DNA of 64,000 bases from positions 1,364,001 through 1,428,000 of the forward strand of contig OZ238266.1 of NCBI GenBank assembly GCA_965178655.1, given 5' to 3'. A model generated the notes under the pieces. The model did no database searches and was not told the origin of the DNA. It saw only the letters and a program-made list of their open reading frames with translations. Positions 26,387 to 34,885 of the stretch are shown here, piece after piece. The DNA comes from GCA-2733415 sp965178655. GTDB lineage: Bacteria; Bacteroidota; Bacteroidia; Flavobacteriales; Flavobacteriaceae. The translations under genes and the position numbers were made by a program. How positions within the stretch are numbered: the stretch's first letter is position 1; the number at the start of each line of letters is the position of its first letter.

Positions 26387-28240
26387 ATGTGTGGAATTGT
26401 AGGGTATATAGGGTATAGAGAAGCATATCCAATAGTAATAAAAGGCTTAAAGCGTTTAGAGTATAGGGGTTATGACAGTTCAGGTATTGCTATTTTTGAT
26501 GGAGACACCTTAAAATGCTCAAAAACCAAAGGAAAAGTAGCCGATCTTGAAGCACGCGCTAAAGCAGAAATATCATTACACGGCACACTAGCAATAGGGC
26601 ACACCCGTTGGGCAACACATGGCGAACCAAATGATGTCAACTCTCACCCGCACATTTCCAACTCTGGAGATTTAGTAATTATACATAACGGAATTATAGA
26701 AAACTACGCCCCTCTAAAAAAGGAGCTCATTAAAAGAGGATATACATTTACATCTGATACCGATACTGAAGTATTGGTAAACTTAATTGAAGATGTAAAA
26801 AAGAGTAAAAATCTTACCCTTGGTAAAGCAGTACGTTTAGCACTAACACAAGTGGTAGGGGCTTATGCAATTGCTGTTTTCGATAAAAATGCACCAGATG
26901 AAATAGTGGCTGCCCGTTTAGGAAGTCCGTTAGCTATTGGAATTGGTAAAGACGAAAAAGAGTTTTTTATAGCTTCAGATGCCTCACCATTTATAGAATA
27001 TACCAATAACGCCGTATATCTTGAAGACGAGGAAATAGCAGTTATTAAAAAAGGGAAATCGGTAAAAATTCGCAATATAAAAGACGATTCAGATGTAGAG
27101 ACCTACATTCAAGAATTACAATTAAACCTAGAGCAAATAGAAAAAGATGGTTACGACCATTTTATGCTTAAAGAAATATACGAGCAGCCAAATGCAATAA
27201 CCGACACCTACAGAGGACGTATGTTGGTAAACGAAGGTATTATTCGTATGGCAGGAATAGATAATAATATGGAACGTTTTTTAAACGCCGATAGAATTAT
27301 TATTGTTGCCTGTGGTACCTCATGGCATGCAGGTCTTGTAGCAGAATATGTGTTTGAAGACTTGGCACGCATACCAGTTGAGGTGGAATATGCCTCAGAG
27401 TTCAGATACCGAAACCCAATTATTACAGAAAAAGATGTGGTTATTGCCATTTCACAATCAGGAGAAACAGCAGATACTAGAGCAGCAATACAGTTAGCAA
27501 AATCTAAAGGTGCTTTTGTTTTTGGTGTATGTAATGTTGTAGGGTCTACCATATCTCGTGAGTCGGACGCTGGTGCTTATACCCATGCAGGGCCAGAAAT
27601 TGGTGTGGCATCAACAAAAGCATTTACCACACAAATTACCATACTAACGCTAATAGCTTTAAAGTTAGCAAAAGCAAAAGGCAGTGTGTCAAATTCAGAC
27701 TACCAAATGCACTTACAGGAATTGGCATTAATTCCTGAAAAAGTAAAAGAATGTCTGTTGTCAGACAATGCTATTAAAGAAATATCAAGCGTGTATAAAG
27801 ACATGCCAAATTTCTTGTATTTAGGACGCGGATTTAATTTTCCGGTAGCACTAGAAGGCGCATTAAAACTAAAGGAAATTTCATATATCCACGCCGAAGG
27901 TTATCCGGCTGCCGAAATGAAACACGGGCCAATAGCCTTGATTGATGAGCAAATGCCAGTAGTAGTCATTGCTACTAAAAAAGGACATTACGAAAAAGTA
28001 GTGAGTAACATACAAGAAATAAAATCTCGTAAAGGGAAAATTATTGCCATTGTAAATAAAGGAGACGTTAGTGTAAAAGAATTGGCAGACTATGTTATTG
28101 AGGTGCCAGAAACCTTAGAGCTGTTAAGTCCGCTACTAACAACAATACCACTACAGTTATTATCTTACCATATTGCAGTAATGCGAAACTGTAATGTAGA
28201 TCAGCCAAGAAACTTGGCAAAATCGGTTACGGTGGAGTAA
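26387..28240 (+). CDS. glmS: Glutamine-fructose-6-phosphate aminotransferase (isomerising)
   Basis: 617 aa. The N-terminal class-II glutaminase starts MCGIVGYIG, so Cys2 becomes the nucleophile after Met removal, with GHTRWATHGEPNDVNSHPH and HNGIIENY motifs. Two SIS domains follow (VACGTSWHAGLVAEY and ISQSGETADT; LGRGFNFPVALEGALKLKE), and the protein ends DQPRNLAKSVTVE as is typical. It makes glucosamine-6-phosphate for peptidoglycan and LPS. A mobile island begins 10 bp after the stop, separating it from the terminator at 43738. Confidence 0.98.
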   Translation: MCGIVGYIGYREAYPIVIKGLKRLEYRGYDSSGIAIFDGDTLKCSKTKGKVADLEARAKAEISLHGTLAIGHTRWATHGEPNDVNSHPHISNSGDLVIIHNGIIENYAPLKKELIKRGYTFTSDTDTEVLVNLIEDVKKSKNLTLGKAVRLALTQVVGAYAIAVFDKNAPDEIVAARLGSPLAIGIGKDEKEFFIASDASPFIEYTNNAVYLEDEEIAVIKKGKSVKIRNIKDDSDVETYIQELQLNLEQIEKDGYDHFMLKEIYEQPNAITDTYRGRMLVNEGIIRMAGIDNNMERFLNADRIIIVACGTSWHAGLVAEYVFEDLARIPVEVEYASEFRYRNPIITEKDVVIAISQSGETADTRAAIQLAKSKGAFVFGVCNVVGSTISRESDAGAYTHAGPEIGVASTKAFTTQITILTLIALKLAKAKGSVSNSDYQMHLQELALIPEKVKECLLSDNAIKEISSVYKDMPNFLYLGRGFNFPVALEGALKLKEISYIHAEGYPAAEMKHGPIALIDEQMPVVVIATKKGHYEKVVSNIQEIKSRKGKIIAIVNKGDVSVKELADYVIEVPETLELLSPLLTTIPLQLLSYHIAVMRNCNVDQPRNLAKSVTVE

Positions 28241-28250
28241 AAAAACAATA

Positions 28251-28271
28251 TGGTTATTCTTACCCCTTAAA
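28251..28271 (+). repeat. Left terminal inverted repeat / attachment arm
   Basis: The 21-bp arm begins TGGTTATTCTTACCCC and is the exact reverse complement of 43667-43687. It starts 10 bp after the glmS stop codon. Confidence 0.9.
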
Positions 28272-28572
28272 ACTAATCGTAAGTTTCTCTGTATCAATTA
28301 CTACCACTAAACTTTGGAAATCAAATTATAGTGATTATCAACAGTATTTATTCAACCGAATTTGTAAATATAAAGAGTGTTTTCTTACCCCTATTGGGTA
28401 CAGAAAGATATCTCAAATCTTCAATGAAGAGGGGTTAAAAACACCCCGTGGAGGTATCTTTAAGAACAACCATGTTCATTCCATTTATAAGAAAGGAAAG
28501 ATTAGAGAAGAACGAATCAACAGAGAAGATATCGTTGAGGTTTCCAATCTTACAATTGAGGAAATACGATAA
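28252..28572 (+). pseudogene. 5'-truncated recombinase-like C-terminal fragment
   Basis: The frame is open from the island end to TAA at 28570-28572 (about 106 codons) but contains no ATG, GTG or TTG start in frame. The downstream part reads GYRKISQIFNEEGLKTPRGG followed by FKNNHVHSIYKKGKI, resembling the recombinase or helix-turn-helix tail of serine recombinases (NEKGxxTPRGxxFxxxxVxxIL). It is therefore a 3' remnant whose 5' part is absent. It is not the same as the tail of the recombinase at 41800, although a related ILNDEGYLTPTKKKW motif occurs there. Confidence 0.6.
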
Positions 28573-28653
28573 TACTTAATCTTTTTTCTCCATTTTCTTA
28601 CGTTTTCCAATTTCTTCTATACTTATATACAGAAGGTAAGGAAAATCCACACT

Positions 28654-28735
28654 TACCCATTACTACGAGAGTAGTTGAAGAAGGTACAATCAATCAGTTT
28701 TAATAATGTATAACATCAATTTGATGTAATGGGTA
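28654..28735 (+). promoter_or_regulatory. Nested inverted-repeat structure upstream of HUH-like gene
   Basis: TACCCATTAC (28654-28663) pairs perfectly with GTAATGGGTA (28726-28735). Inside lie ACTAC-GAGA-GTAGT (28662-28675) and ACATCAA-T-TTGATGT (28713-28727), each overlapping the outer stem by 2 bp. The structure ends 6 bp before the ATG at 28742. It could be a replication or nick origin, or an mRNA leader structure. Confidence 0.55.
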
Positions 28736-28741
28736 TTCTGT

Positions 28742-29113
28742 ATGAAGTTACTAGGTATAATGATAAGAAGAAGGAACAGAACTAATAAGAAAATATTAGA
28801 TAAAGAAATTACAACCCTTCACTCAAAACTAAAGAAGAACGATACTATAATCACTCATTATACCACAGAGAAAGATTATACAAAAGGAAACTACCACACC
28901 CACCTCATCATTGAATATAACAACGATGAGAACCTCAACAATCAACTAAATAACTTCATAGGTGGAAACACTTGGGAAGTAGATAAAAGTGGATTAGATG
29001 AGGTTAGAATCAATCAAGGTAAATGGGGTGAGATTCATACTCATCAGATATGGAATGAGAATGGATTCAAAGGATACATGAATAAACACGAACAACTTAA
29101 AACATTATACTAA
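28742..29113 (+). CDS. Small HUH/Rep-like protein candidate
   Basis: 123 aa, basic N-terminus (MIRRRNRTNKK from the second Met). It contains GNYHTHLIIEY, an H-x-H motif at the end of a beta strand as in HUH endonucleases, and later GYMNKHEQ, which fits the YxxK catalytic motif. A second HTH triplet (EIHTHQIW) occurs between them. Rolling-circle initiators are usually longer, so this could be a minimal or truncated nuclease. No homologue is recognised by name; the assignment is an inference from motifs and from the adjacent hairpin region. Confidence 0.4.
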   Translation: MKLLGIMIRRRNRTNKKILDKEITTLHSKLKKNDTIITHYTTEKDYTKGNYHTHLIIEYNNDENLNNQLNNFIGGNTWEVDKSGLDEVRINQGKWGEIHTHQIWNENGFKGYMNKHEQLKTLY

Positions 29114-29292
29114 TGGAATCATACTACGATAACTCTCACCGATGGGTATATGATACAGATGGAAACTATCTATACTCTAAAAGAAGAACTCTAAATCCAA
29201 ATATTGAAAGAGATGGAATATTCATCTCATATAACAAAAAAGAACAAGAAGAGTATTTGGAATATTTATATAGAAAGGAAAACAAATTATGA
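29113..29292 (+). CDS. Small hypothetical protein (59 aa)
   Basis: 59 codons plus stop. Its ATG overlaps the previous stop (TAATG), and its stop overlaps the next start (ATGA). The product is rich in Tyr, Arg and Glu (MESYYDNSHRWVYDTDGNYL...), with no known motif. Tight double overlap with both neighbours is the main evidence that it is translated. Confidence 0.6.
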   Translation: MESYYDNSHRWVYDTDGNYLYSKRRTLNPNIERDGIFISYNKKEQEEYLEYLYRKENKL

Positions 29293-29741
29293 AAAGAATA
29301 AAACCAACAGATAAACACATCTCACCTAATAGAAGAAGGTTGAGGTTGATGGAACTAAGTGGAATCCCACTTACAGAAATCCAAAAGAAAAGATTATTGA
29401 GTGAATCAGTTTCAATGATTCTACCTCCACTTAAACATGAAAGAGATAGAGTTCAGAAATCAATGATATGGAATGGAAATGATATCTCAGATATTGAGGA
29501 TGAATTTGATTCTGAAGAAATTGATTTAGATGAAATTCTTCATGAACTCGGATACTATGATGATGAGGAAGATGAATCAGATGATTTAAGAGAGGATTTT
29601 ACTGATGAGGAGGATGAAGATGATATTCTTTCAAACATGAGTAGAGAAGAGTTAAAAACGATGATACAAGGTATTGTATTGGATACGATGGAAGAGGAAG
29701 ATGATTTGAATGAAATCATTGAGAATATTACGAATTCCTAA
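29289..29741 (+). CDS. Highly acidic hypothetical protein
   Basis: 150 aa. A basic, Arg-rich head (about residues 1-60) is followed by a very acidic C-terminal half (DEEDESDDLREDFTDEEDEDD). No fold or family is recognised. An acidic partner or DNA-mimic-like role is conceivable but unproven. It overlaps the upstream small gene by 4 bp. Confidence 0.6.
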   Translation: MKRIKPTDKHISPNRRRLRLMELSGIPLTEIQKKRLLSESVSMILPPLKHERDRVQKSMIWNGNDISDIEDEFDSEEIDLDEILHELGYYDDEEDESDDLREDFTDEEDEDDILSNMSREELKTMIQGIVLDTMEEEDDLNEIIENITNS

Positions 29742-29760
29742 GAAGTATATATTTATATAT

Positions 29761-29916
29761 ATGAGAAAACAAAAGAAAGATTACTATATCAAAAAGGAAA
29801 AGAAAACTCCTTCTAAATGGATTCAGAAGGAAGGAACTAATTGTGATGATATAACCTTTACAAACGGTGAAATAGAAATTGATTTCGATACTTGGATAAA
29901 CCTAGAATACAAATAA
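29761..29916 (+). CDS. Small basic hypothetical protein (51 aa)
   Basis: Chosen start ATG 29761 (MRKQKKDYYIKKEKK); a longer frame begins at 29710 inside the previous gene. The N-terminal half is Lys-rich, and the C-terminal half is acidic/aromatic (EIEIDFDTWINLEY). No family is recognised. It is in line with the surrounding plus-strand set. Confidence 0.45.
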   Translation: MRKQKKDYYIKKEKKTPSKWIQKEGTNCDDITFTNGEIEIDFDTWINLEYK

Positions 29917-29937
29917 CACTTAAAAAGGAACAACACT

Positions 29938-30108
29938 ATGGAAAGAATCTCATCAGATGAATTATGTAACATCTACGGAGTTACAAAAAGAACACTTTAC
30001 AATTGGAGGAAACACAAGAACCTTCCAATGTTAGAAATATCACCTCAACATCAATATATCTATAAAGAAGATTTGATTAGTTGGGAGAAATCGTTTATCC
30101 ACTCGTAA
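29938..30108 (+). CDS. Excisionase-like helix-turn-helix protein (56 aa)
   Basis: 56 aa: ISSDELCNIYGVTKRTLYNWRKHKNLP followed by YIYKEDLISWEKSF. This is the MerR/HTH_17 excisionase pattern: HTH, wing, and helix naming the ligand residue. AAAAAGGAA lies 12 bp before the ATG. In an element run by a large serine recombinase it could be a directionality factor or a regulator of the left-end genes. It is the last gene before the terminator at 30136. Confidence 0.65.
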   Translation: MERISSDELCNIYGVTKRTLYNWRKHKNLPMLEISPQHQYIYKEDLISWEKSFIHS

Positions 30109-30135
30109 TAATTAGTTTTCATCACGGTAGAAGAG

Positions 30136-30166
30136 GGATTATCATTTAGTTGGTAATCCTTTTTTT
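30136..30166 (+). terminator. Intrinsic terminator between convergent operons
   Basis: GGATTATC (30136-30143) pairs with GGTAATCC (30152-30159), with one G-U pair, followed by seven T. It ends the small-gene set and overlaps the end of the minus-strand orphan (stop 30165). Confidence 0.7.
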
Positions 30167-30566
30167 ATATTTCACCCCCAATAAAACCTTTCTTCTTTTG
30201 ACGGAGTTTGAAAAGATGTTTTTCATCACTAAATGGTCCTTTATCGAATATTTTCCATTTAAAATCGGTTTGAAGTTTCGAATAAATGAAGTGATAATCG
30301 TATCTACCATCATATAATTTCAGAATATCATTTTCTGAGGGTTTGTAATCAAAATCAAAGATGTTTTTGGAGTTTAAATCTTGTAACAATCTTTCCTCTG
30401 TGATTTCTTTGAGTATCTCATCTTCTGAATAAATTAATGTTCCTAAAATTGAGGTTTCTCTTTCATCTTTTTTAGGTTCTCCCTTATTCAAAACCCAATA
30501 AGGTTTTTTCTTATCTATTTTATCAGAACAAGTACAGAGTTTATATTCTTGAAATACTTCACACAT
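30165..30566 (-). CDS. Hypothetical protein at the end of the hsd operon
   Basis: 133 aa. It begins one base downstream of the hsdR stop, so is almost certainly co-expressed. Three Cys lie near the N-terminus (residues 2, 11 and 13: CEVFQEYKLCTC), possibly a metal site. The rest is charged with aromatic clusters (DYHFIYSKLQTDFKWKIF). No family is recognised. It could be an accessory to the restriction system. Confidence 0.65.
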   Translation of the reverse strand: MCEVFQEYKLCTCSDKIDKKKPYWVLNKGEPKKDERETSILGTLIYSEDEILKEITEERLLQDLNSKNIFDFDYKPSENDILKLYDGRYDYHFIYSKLQTDFKWKIFDKGPFSDEKHLFKLRQKKKGFIGGEI

Positions 30567-33551
30567 CTATCCTCTCAATTGATTCAATAAATCTGGTCTT
30601 GAAATAAACATTCTAATCATCTTTTCTTTGACATCTTCTTTTTCAAAATAGTCGTAGAGTTTATGATTAGTATCCAATGTTTTTATATTCTTATCTGAGA
30701 TAATGTTTTGAAGTTTATCTCTTTTGTTGGAATCTGTATTATCTGATTGAACAACACTCTGAAATTCCTTATCGTTAACGATATCCTTTAGAAGTTTCTT
30801 TGTTCCTTCTTCAGTTCCTTCAGGACCTTTCCCAAAGTAATCGTTTATCTCATTGATGATTTCAGATAGTAAATCGAATTCTTCATCAACACCAGGGGTT
30901 CCGTCACCGTATTCATTTGGGTCAAATATGGTATCCTCATCTTCAAGAGAAATATTTAGTTTTCCTTTTATATCGAGATTCAAAGAATCTAAATCAACTA
31001 AATCGGATACATCTAGAATTGTTGGTCCTTCAACAGGAAATTTCTTCCTTAAATACTCAAAAAAGATATAGTGTTTTTCTAACTCAATATTATCGAACTG
31101 ATGAACCATTGAAATATAACCATACAACTTACAATAGTTTGAAAATTGAGTTCTTGATAAATCTCTATCCTCATCCGAAAGTTCACTCCATCTATTTAAA
31201 ACAACATTAAGAGTGGGTTGTAAAAGAGAATCATCTCTATTCTCAGAAAAGAAGATATTATTCCAATCATCAATCTCTTGTGGGGTAAATAAATGATAGT
31301 TTCTAATCTTATCTAATATATCATACACCAAGTTTGGGTCTGTATCTTCAGATAAAATTGTGGTTTGATAAAAGTTCTGAAATGATTCTTGAATGGTTTC
31401 AACCTTATTCACAAAATCTAAAACGAATGTACTTTTCTTACCTCTTGTTTTTCTATTTAATCTCGAAAGAGTTTGTACACATTGAACTCCATTGATTGAT
31501 TTGTCAATAAACATCGAATGAAGTAGAGGTTCATCAAACCCAGTTTGAAACTTGTTACAAACGATTAGAACACGATATAAGGGGTTTTTGAAACCAGTAG
31601 GAATATCTTTACTATCAAACCCATTTTCTTTGTTTAGAGAGTGTTCTGTTACTTTCTCTCCATTAACTTGTTGTTCTCCACTAAATCCAACAACACATTT
31701 AATCTTATTATGTAAACCTTTATCTTTTAATTGTTTGTTCATCTCAATGAAAAACTTCACCGAATCTTCAATAGAACGAACGATTACCATTCCTTTTCCT
31801 CTTCCTTCAATAGATTTAACCGTCGTATTAAGAAGATGGTCGATTATAATACTACATTTTCTTGTAATGGTTTCTGGGTTAGAATCTACCCACTTGATTA
31901 ACTCTTTCTTCCCTCTATTTTCAGGAAGTTCAACATCCTCACCTTTTCCTTTTAGTTTGAACCATCTTTTTACTGGTGTAAACGATTTCAAAACATCCAA
32001 TGTAAAACCTTCTCCTATGGATTGTTTCATTGTGTAAGTATGGAAAGGTCTTTTCTGAGTTGTTCCTTCAACTGGTGTTCCAAAAACTTCAAGAGTTTGA
32101 GGTTTTGGAGTACCGGTAAACCCAAAGAATGAAATGTGATTTTGTTTTTGACGAGATTTCATTTCAGAACGAATCTTAGATATCTCATCATTAACCATCC
32201 CTTGAACCTCATCAAGATTAAGGGATAAAGTTTTGTTGAGGTTCTTCGTTCCTTTACCTCCTTGAGAAGAATGAACCTCATCTACAATTACTCCAAAATT
32301 CATCCCATTCAATTCTTTCATTCTGTTTACTACAACAGAGAATTTTTGAATTGTGGTTACAATGATATTCTTTCCAGATGAAAGAGATTTTCTTAATTGT
32401 TCTGAGTTCTTATCTATCTGTTGAACTACCCCTTGAACTTGTTGTAAACTCGTGATAGTATCTTGGAGTTGTTTATCTAAAACCTTTCTATCAGTAATTA
32501 CTATTATAGAATCAAACACTCTATCCTTACCCTCGTTTTTGAAAAGATTAGTTAACATAAACGATAACCATCCTATGGAATAGGATTTACCTGAACCTGT
32601 GGTGTGTTGTACTAAGTAATTTGTTCCAACTCCATCCTTAGTAACTTGAGATTTAAGTTTTCTAATTACCTCTAACTGATGATATCTTGGAAAGATAAGT
32701 ACAGGTTTCTTTTTCTCTATCACTTTCCTTTTTTCATCACTCCATAGGTAATCTGAAGAGTTAGTGAACAAAACGAAATTTTCAATGATATCTAAAAGAG
32801 ATGTTGGAGTAAGAACTTCTTTCCATAGATAATCTACCTTGAATCCATCACTCTTTGTTTCTAAGTTATTTAGAGTTTTATTGAAGGGTAAAAAGAAGGT
32901 GTCTTTACCATCCAATTTAGTCGTCATATTTACCTTATCATTATCAACACTAAAGTGACAAATACATCTTTGAAATTTTAATAAAGGTTCTCCTTTAGGA
33001 TTTCTATCAAATCGGTATTGTTTATCAGAATTCTCAATGGTTTGTCCTGTCAACTGATTCTTTAACTCAATAGTTAGAATCGGAATACCATTGATAAAAA
33101 TTACAATATCAATAGAGTTATTATTGTTTGGTGAGTAATGAAGTTGACGAACTAAAAGGAACTTGTTTTGGAGGTATTTCTTTCTTCTCTCTGGGTTTAA
33201 TGAACTATTCGATTGGAAGAAGAGAGTTTTAATATTTCCTCCATGTACATCATTAAATCCTTTTCTAAGAACATGAATCAATCCCTTTGAATCTATTTCC
33301 TTATTTAATCTACTTAGTATGTTTTTATCGGTATTCTCCTTATACTTTTTTTGGAGGGTATCGTAGGTTTCTTTCTGTGTTTCCTTAAGAAACTCTATGA
33401 ACTCATCACCAACAACACAAAGATTTTTATCGTACCAAGTATCATCTCTTTGGTGAACTTTTGAATGGAATCGTAAACCATCATCTAAAAGAGAATTGAG
33501 TTCTCTTTCAATATGTTCTTCGTATCGTTTTTCAGTTGGTACTCTTACCAT
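30567..33551 (-). CDS. hsdR: Type I restriction endonuclease subunit R
   Basis: 994 aa. The nuclease region has IDIVIFINGIPILTIELKN, giving a D158...E172-x-K174 PD-(D/E)xK core. The SF2 motor has Walker A TTGSGKS (about 317), the VDEVHSS motif II (about 423), FGFTGTP, and a later QTLSRLNR motif. It translocates DNA and cuts far from the recognition site in a complex with HsdM and HsdS. Stop to hsdS spacing is 2 bp. All motifs look intact. Confidence 0.95.
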   Translation of the reverse strand: MVRVPTEKRYEEHIERELNSLLDDGLRFHSKVHQRDDTWYDKNLCVVGDEFIEFLKETQKETYDTLQKKYKENTDKNILSRLNKEIDSKGLIHVLRKGFNDVHGGNIKTLFFQSNSSLNPERRKKYLQNKFLLVRQLHYSPNNNNSIDIVIFINGIPILTIELKNQLTGQTIENSDKQYRFDRNPKGEPLLKFQRCICHFSVDNDKVNMTTKLDGKDTFFLPFNKTLNNLETKSDGFKVDYLWKEVLTPTSLLDIIENFVLFTNSSDYLWSDEKRKVIEKKKPVLIFPRYHQLEVIRKLKSQVTKDGVGTNYLVQHTTGSGKSYSIGWLSFMLTNLFKNEGKDRVFDSIIVITDRKVLDKQLQDTITSLQQVQGVVQQIDKNSEQLRKSLSSGKNIIVTTIQKFSVVVNRMKELNGMNFGVIVDEVHSSQGGKGTKNLNKTLSLNLDEVQGMVNDEISKIRSEMKSRQKQNHISFFGFTGTPKPQTLEVFGTPVEGTTQKRPFHTYTMKQSIGEGFTLDVLKSFTPVKRWFKLKGKGEDVELPENRGKKELIKWVDSNPETITRKCSIIIDHLLNTTVKSIEGRGKGMVIVRSIEDSVKFFIEMNKQLKDKGLHNKIKCVVGFSGEQQVNGEKVTEHSLNKENGFDSKDIPTGFKNPLYRVLIVCNKFQTGFDEPLLHSMFIDKSINGVQCVQTLSRLNRKTRGKKSTFVLDFVNKVETIQESFQNFYQTTILSEDTDPNLVYDILDKIRNYHLFTPQEIDDWNNIFFSENRDDSLLQPTLNVVLNRWSELSDEDRDLSRTQFSNYCKLYGYISMVHQFDNIELEKHYIFFEYLRKKFPVEGPTILDVSDLVDLDSLNLDIKGKLNISLEDEDTIFDPNEYGDGTPGVDEEFDLLSEIINEINDYFGKGPEGTEEGTKKLLKDIVNDKEFQSVVQSDNTDSNKRDKLQNIISDKNIKTLDTNHKLYDYFEKEDVKEKMIRMFISRPDLLNQLRG

Positions 33552-33553
33552 AA

Positions 33554-34885
33554 TTAAACTACTTTTCGTTTACCAGTTACTACTTCAGATATAAGGGATT
33601 GACGATACTCTTTAAGGAGTTCTATTCTCTTTTCTTCAATGAAAATTGTTTTATCAATCAAATGGGTTTGTTCATCCAAATACTCAACGATTTGTTGTTG
33701 TTCTGAAAGGGGTGGTAGTGGAAATCTGACATTTGAAACAATTTCAATATTAAGATTTGGTTGACCATATCCACTTTGTTGTTCCAATAGTAATTCTGTC
33801 TGAGTAGTCCAAAAATAATATAAATAATCCCGTTCAATCTTAGGGGACATATCTAAAAAACTAACACTTCCGTCATTGATACACCCTCTGATTTTCAAGA
33901 TTCCAGGTATTCCTAAAGTAACACCACTATTAGTTAAAACAAGTGTTTCAGGTTCTAATACCCTACTTTGTTTCATCCCCTCCTCAGTTAATTTAGTGTC
34001 TGTCGTAGTTACATATTTACCTGTTTTAGAAGTAATATCTTTAACTGTAATCCAATGTATAAAATCCCCATTAAAAAATCTTGGGTCTCCTGATGGTCGG
34101 GGTGAACCTCCTCTAACAACTCTGTTCAAATGACCTATTCTAACAAATTCCCAATGACTCGGTATCTCCCCAATCCATTCTACACCACTATCCTTCATTT
34201 CCACATTGGGATTCAATCCTTTGGTAACTACTTCATTGATAAGAGAGGTTCTTTTCTCTTTGAGTAGTTCAATCTTTCTTTGGGTTTTCTCTATTAGAGA
34301 ATCAATGAGTGAGGTTTTAGTATCTAAGAAGGTTACGATTTGTTGTTGTTCTGAGAGGGGAATAAATGGTAAAAAAACTTCGTTTAAGGTTGTCCCGTTT
34401 AAGTTTCCTAAACCTGTTGTTGTTTGAGTTAAATATCTGTATTGTTCTCTAACAACATGGTTGTTTAGGATGTAGTGGTAAAGTTTGGAGTTGTAATTTC
34501 TGAACCTCAATCTTTGGACAAAGTTCGAATAACAACACTTAAGGTTCTCAACTTCTGAATTCACAATAACTGATTTCCCAATATGATTTGGAGAACCACT
34601 TGATTTAGTAAGAACTATATCTCCACTGTAAAGAAGTGTTTTTTCAATTTCTGAATCTGTGAGTATTCTTTTCATTGGGTTTGATAAATCCCATTGACCA
34701 TCAATGGTTATTTCGGTTGAACGAATAACTACTGTACCATCATTTTCGTTTTCAACATCACTCCCCCAAACACCTCCGTCATTATTTGAGAGTTGATATT
34801 TCATTTTACCGAATTTCCAAACACTCGGAATCTCTCCAATCCATTCAACTCCTGAATCCTTATATGAATCATATCTATTCATCAA
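33554..34885 (-). CDS. hsdS: Type I restriction-modification specificity subunit
   Basis: 443 aa with two target-recognition domains. Each starts with an almost identical DSGVEWIGEIPS segment (near residues 10 and 230) and ends with a conserved helix (LSEQQQIVTFLDTKTSLID; LSEQQQIVEYLDEQTHLID). The duplicated DNA around these motifs could allow TRD exchange. It sets the bipartite target sequence of the HsdM/HsdR complex. It overlaps the hsdM stop by 4 bp. Confidence 0.95.
   Translation of the reverse strand: MMNRYDSYKDSGVEWIGEIPSVWKFGKMKYQLSNNDGGVWGSDVENENDGTVVIRSTEITIDGQWDLSNPMKRILTDSEIEKTLLYSGDIVLTKSSGSPNHIGKSVIVNSEVENLKCCYSNFVQRLRFRNYNSKLYHYILNNHVVREQYRYLTQTTTGLGNLNGTTLNEVFLPFIPLSEQQQIVTFLDTKTSLIDSLIEKTQRKIELLKEKRTSLINEVVTKGLNPNVEMKDSGVEWIGEIPSHWEFVRIGHLNRVVRGGSPRPSGDPRFFNGDFIHWITVKDITSKTGKYVTTTDTKLTEEGMKQSRVLEPETLVLTNSGVTLGIPGILKIRGCINDGSVSFLDMSPKIERDYLYYFWTTQTELLLEQQSGYGQPNLNIEIVSNVRFPLPPLSEQQQIVEYLDEQTHLIDKTIFIEEKRIELLKEYRQSLISEVVTGKRKVV

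Noticed and set aside
28241..28270. Search for a target-site duplication or tRNA target at the island ends
   Set aside because: Flanking bases on the two sides do not match and no tRNA was seen, so neither is claimed.
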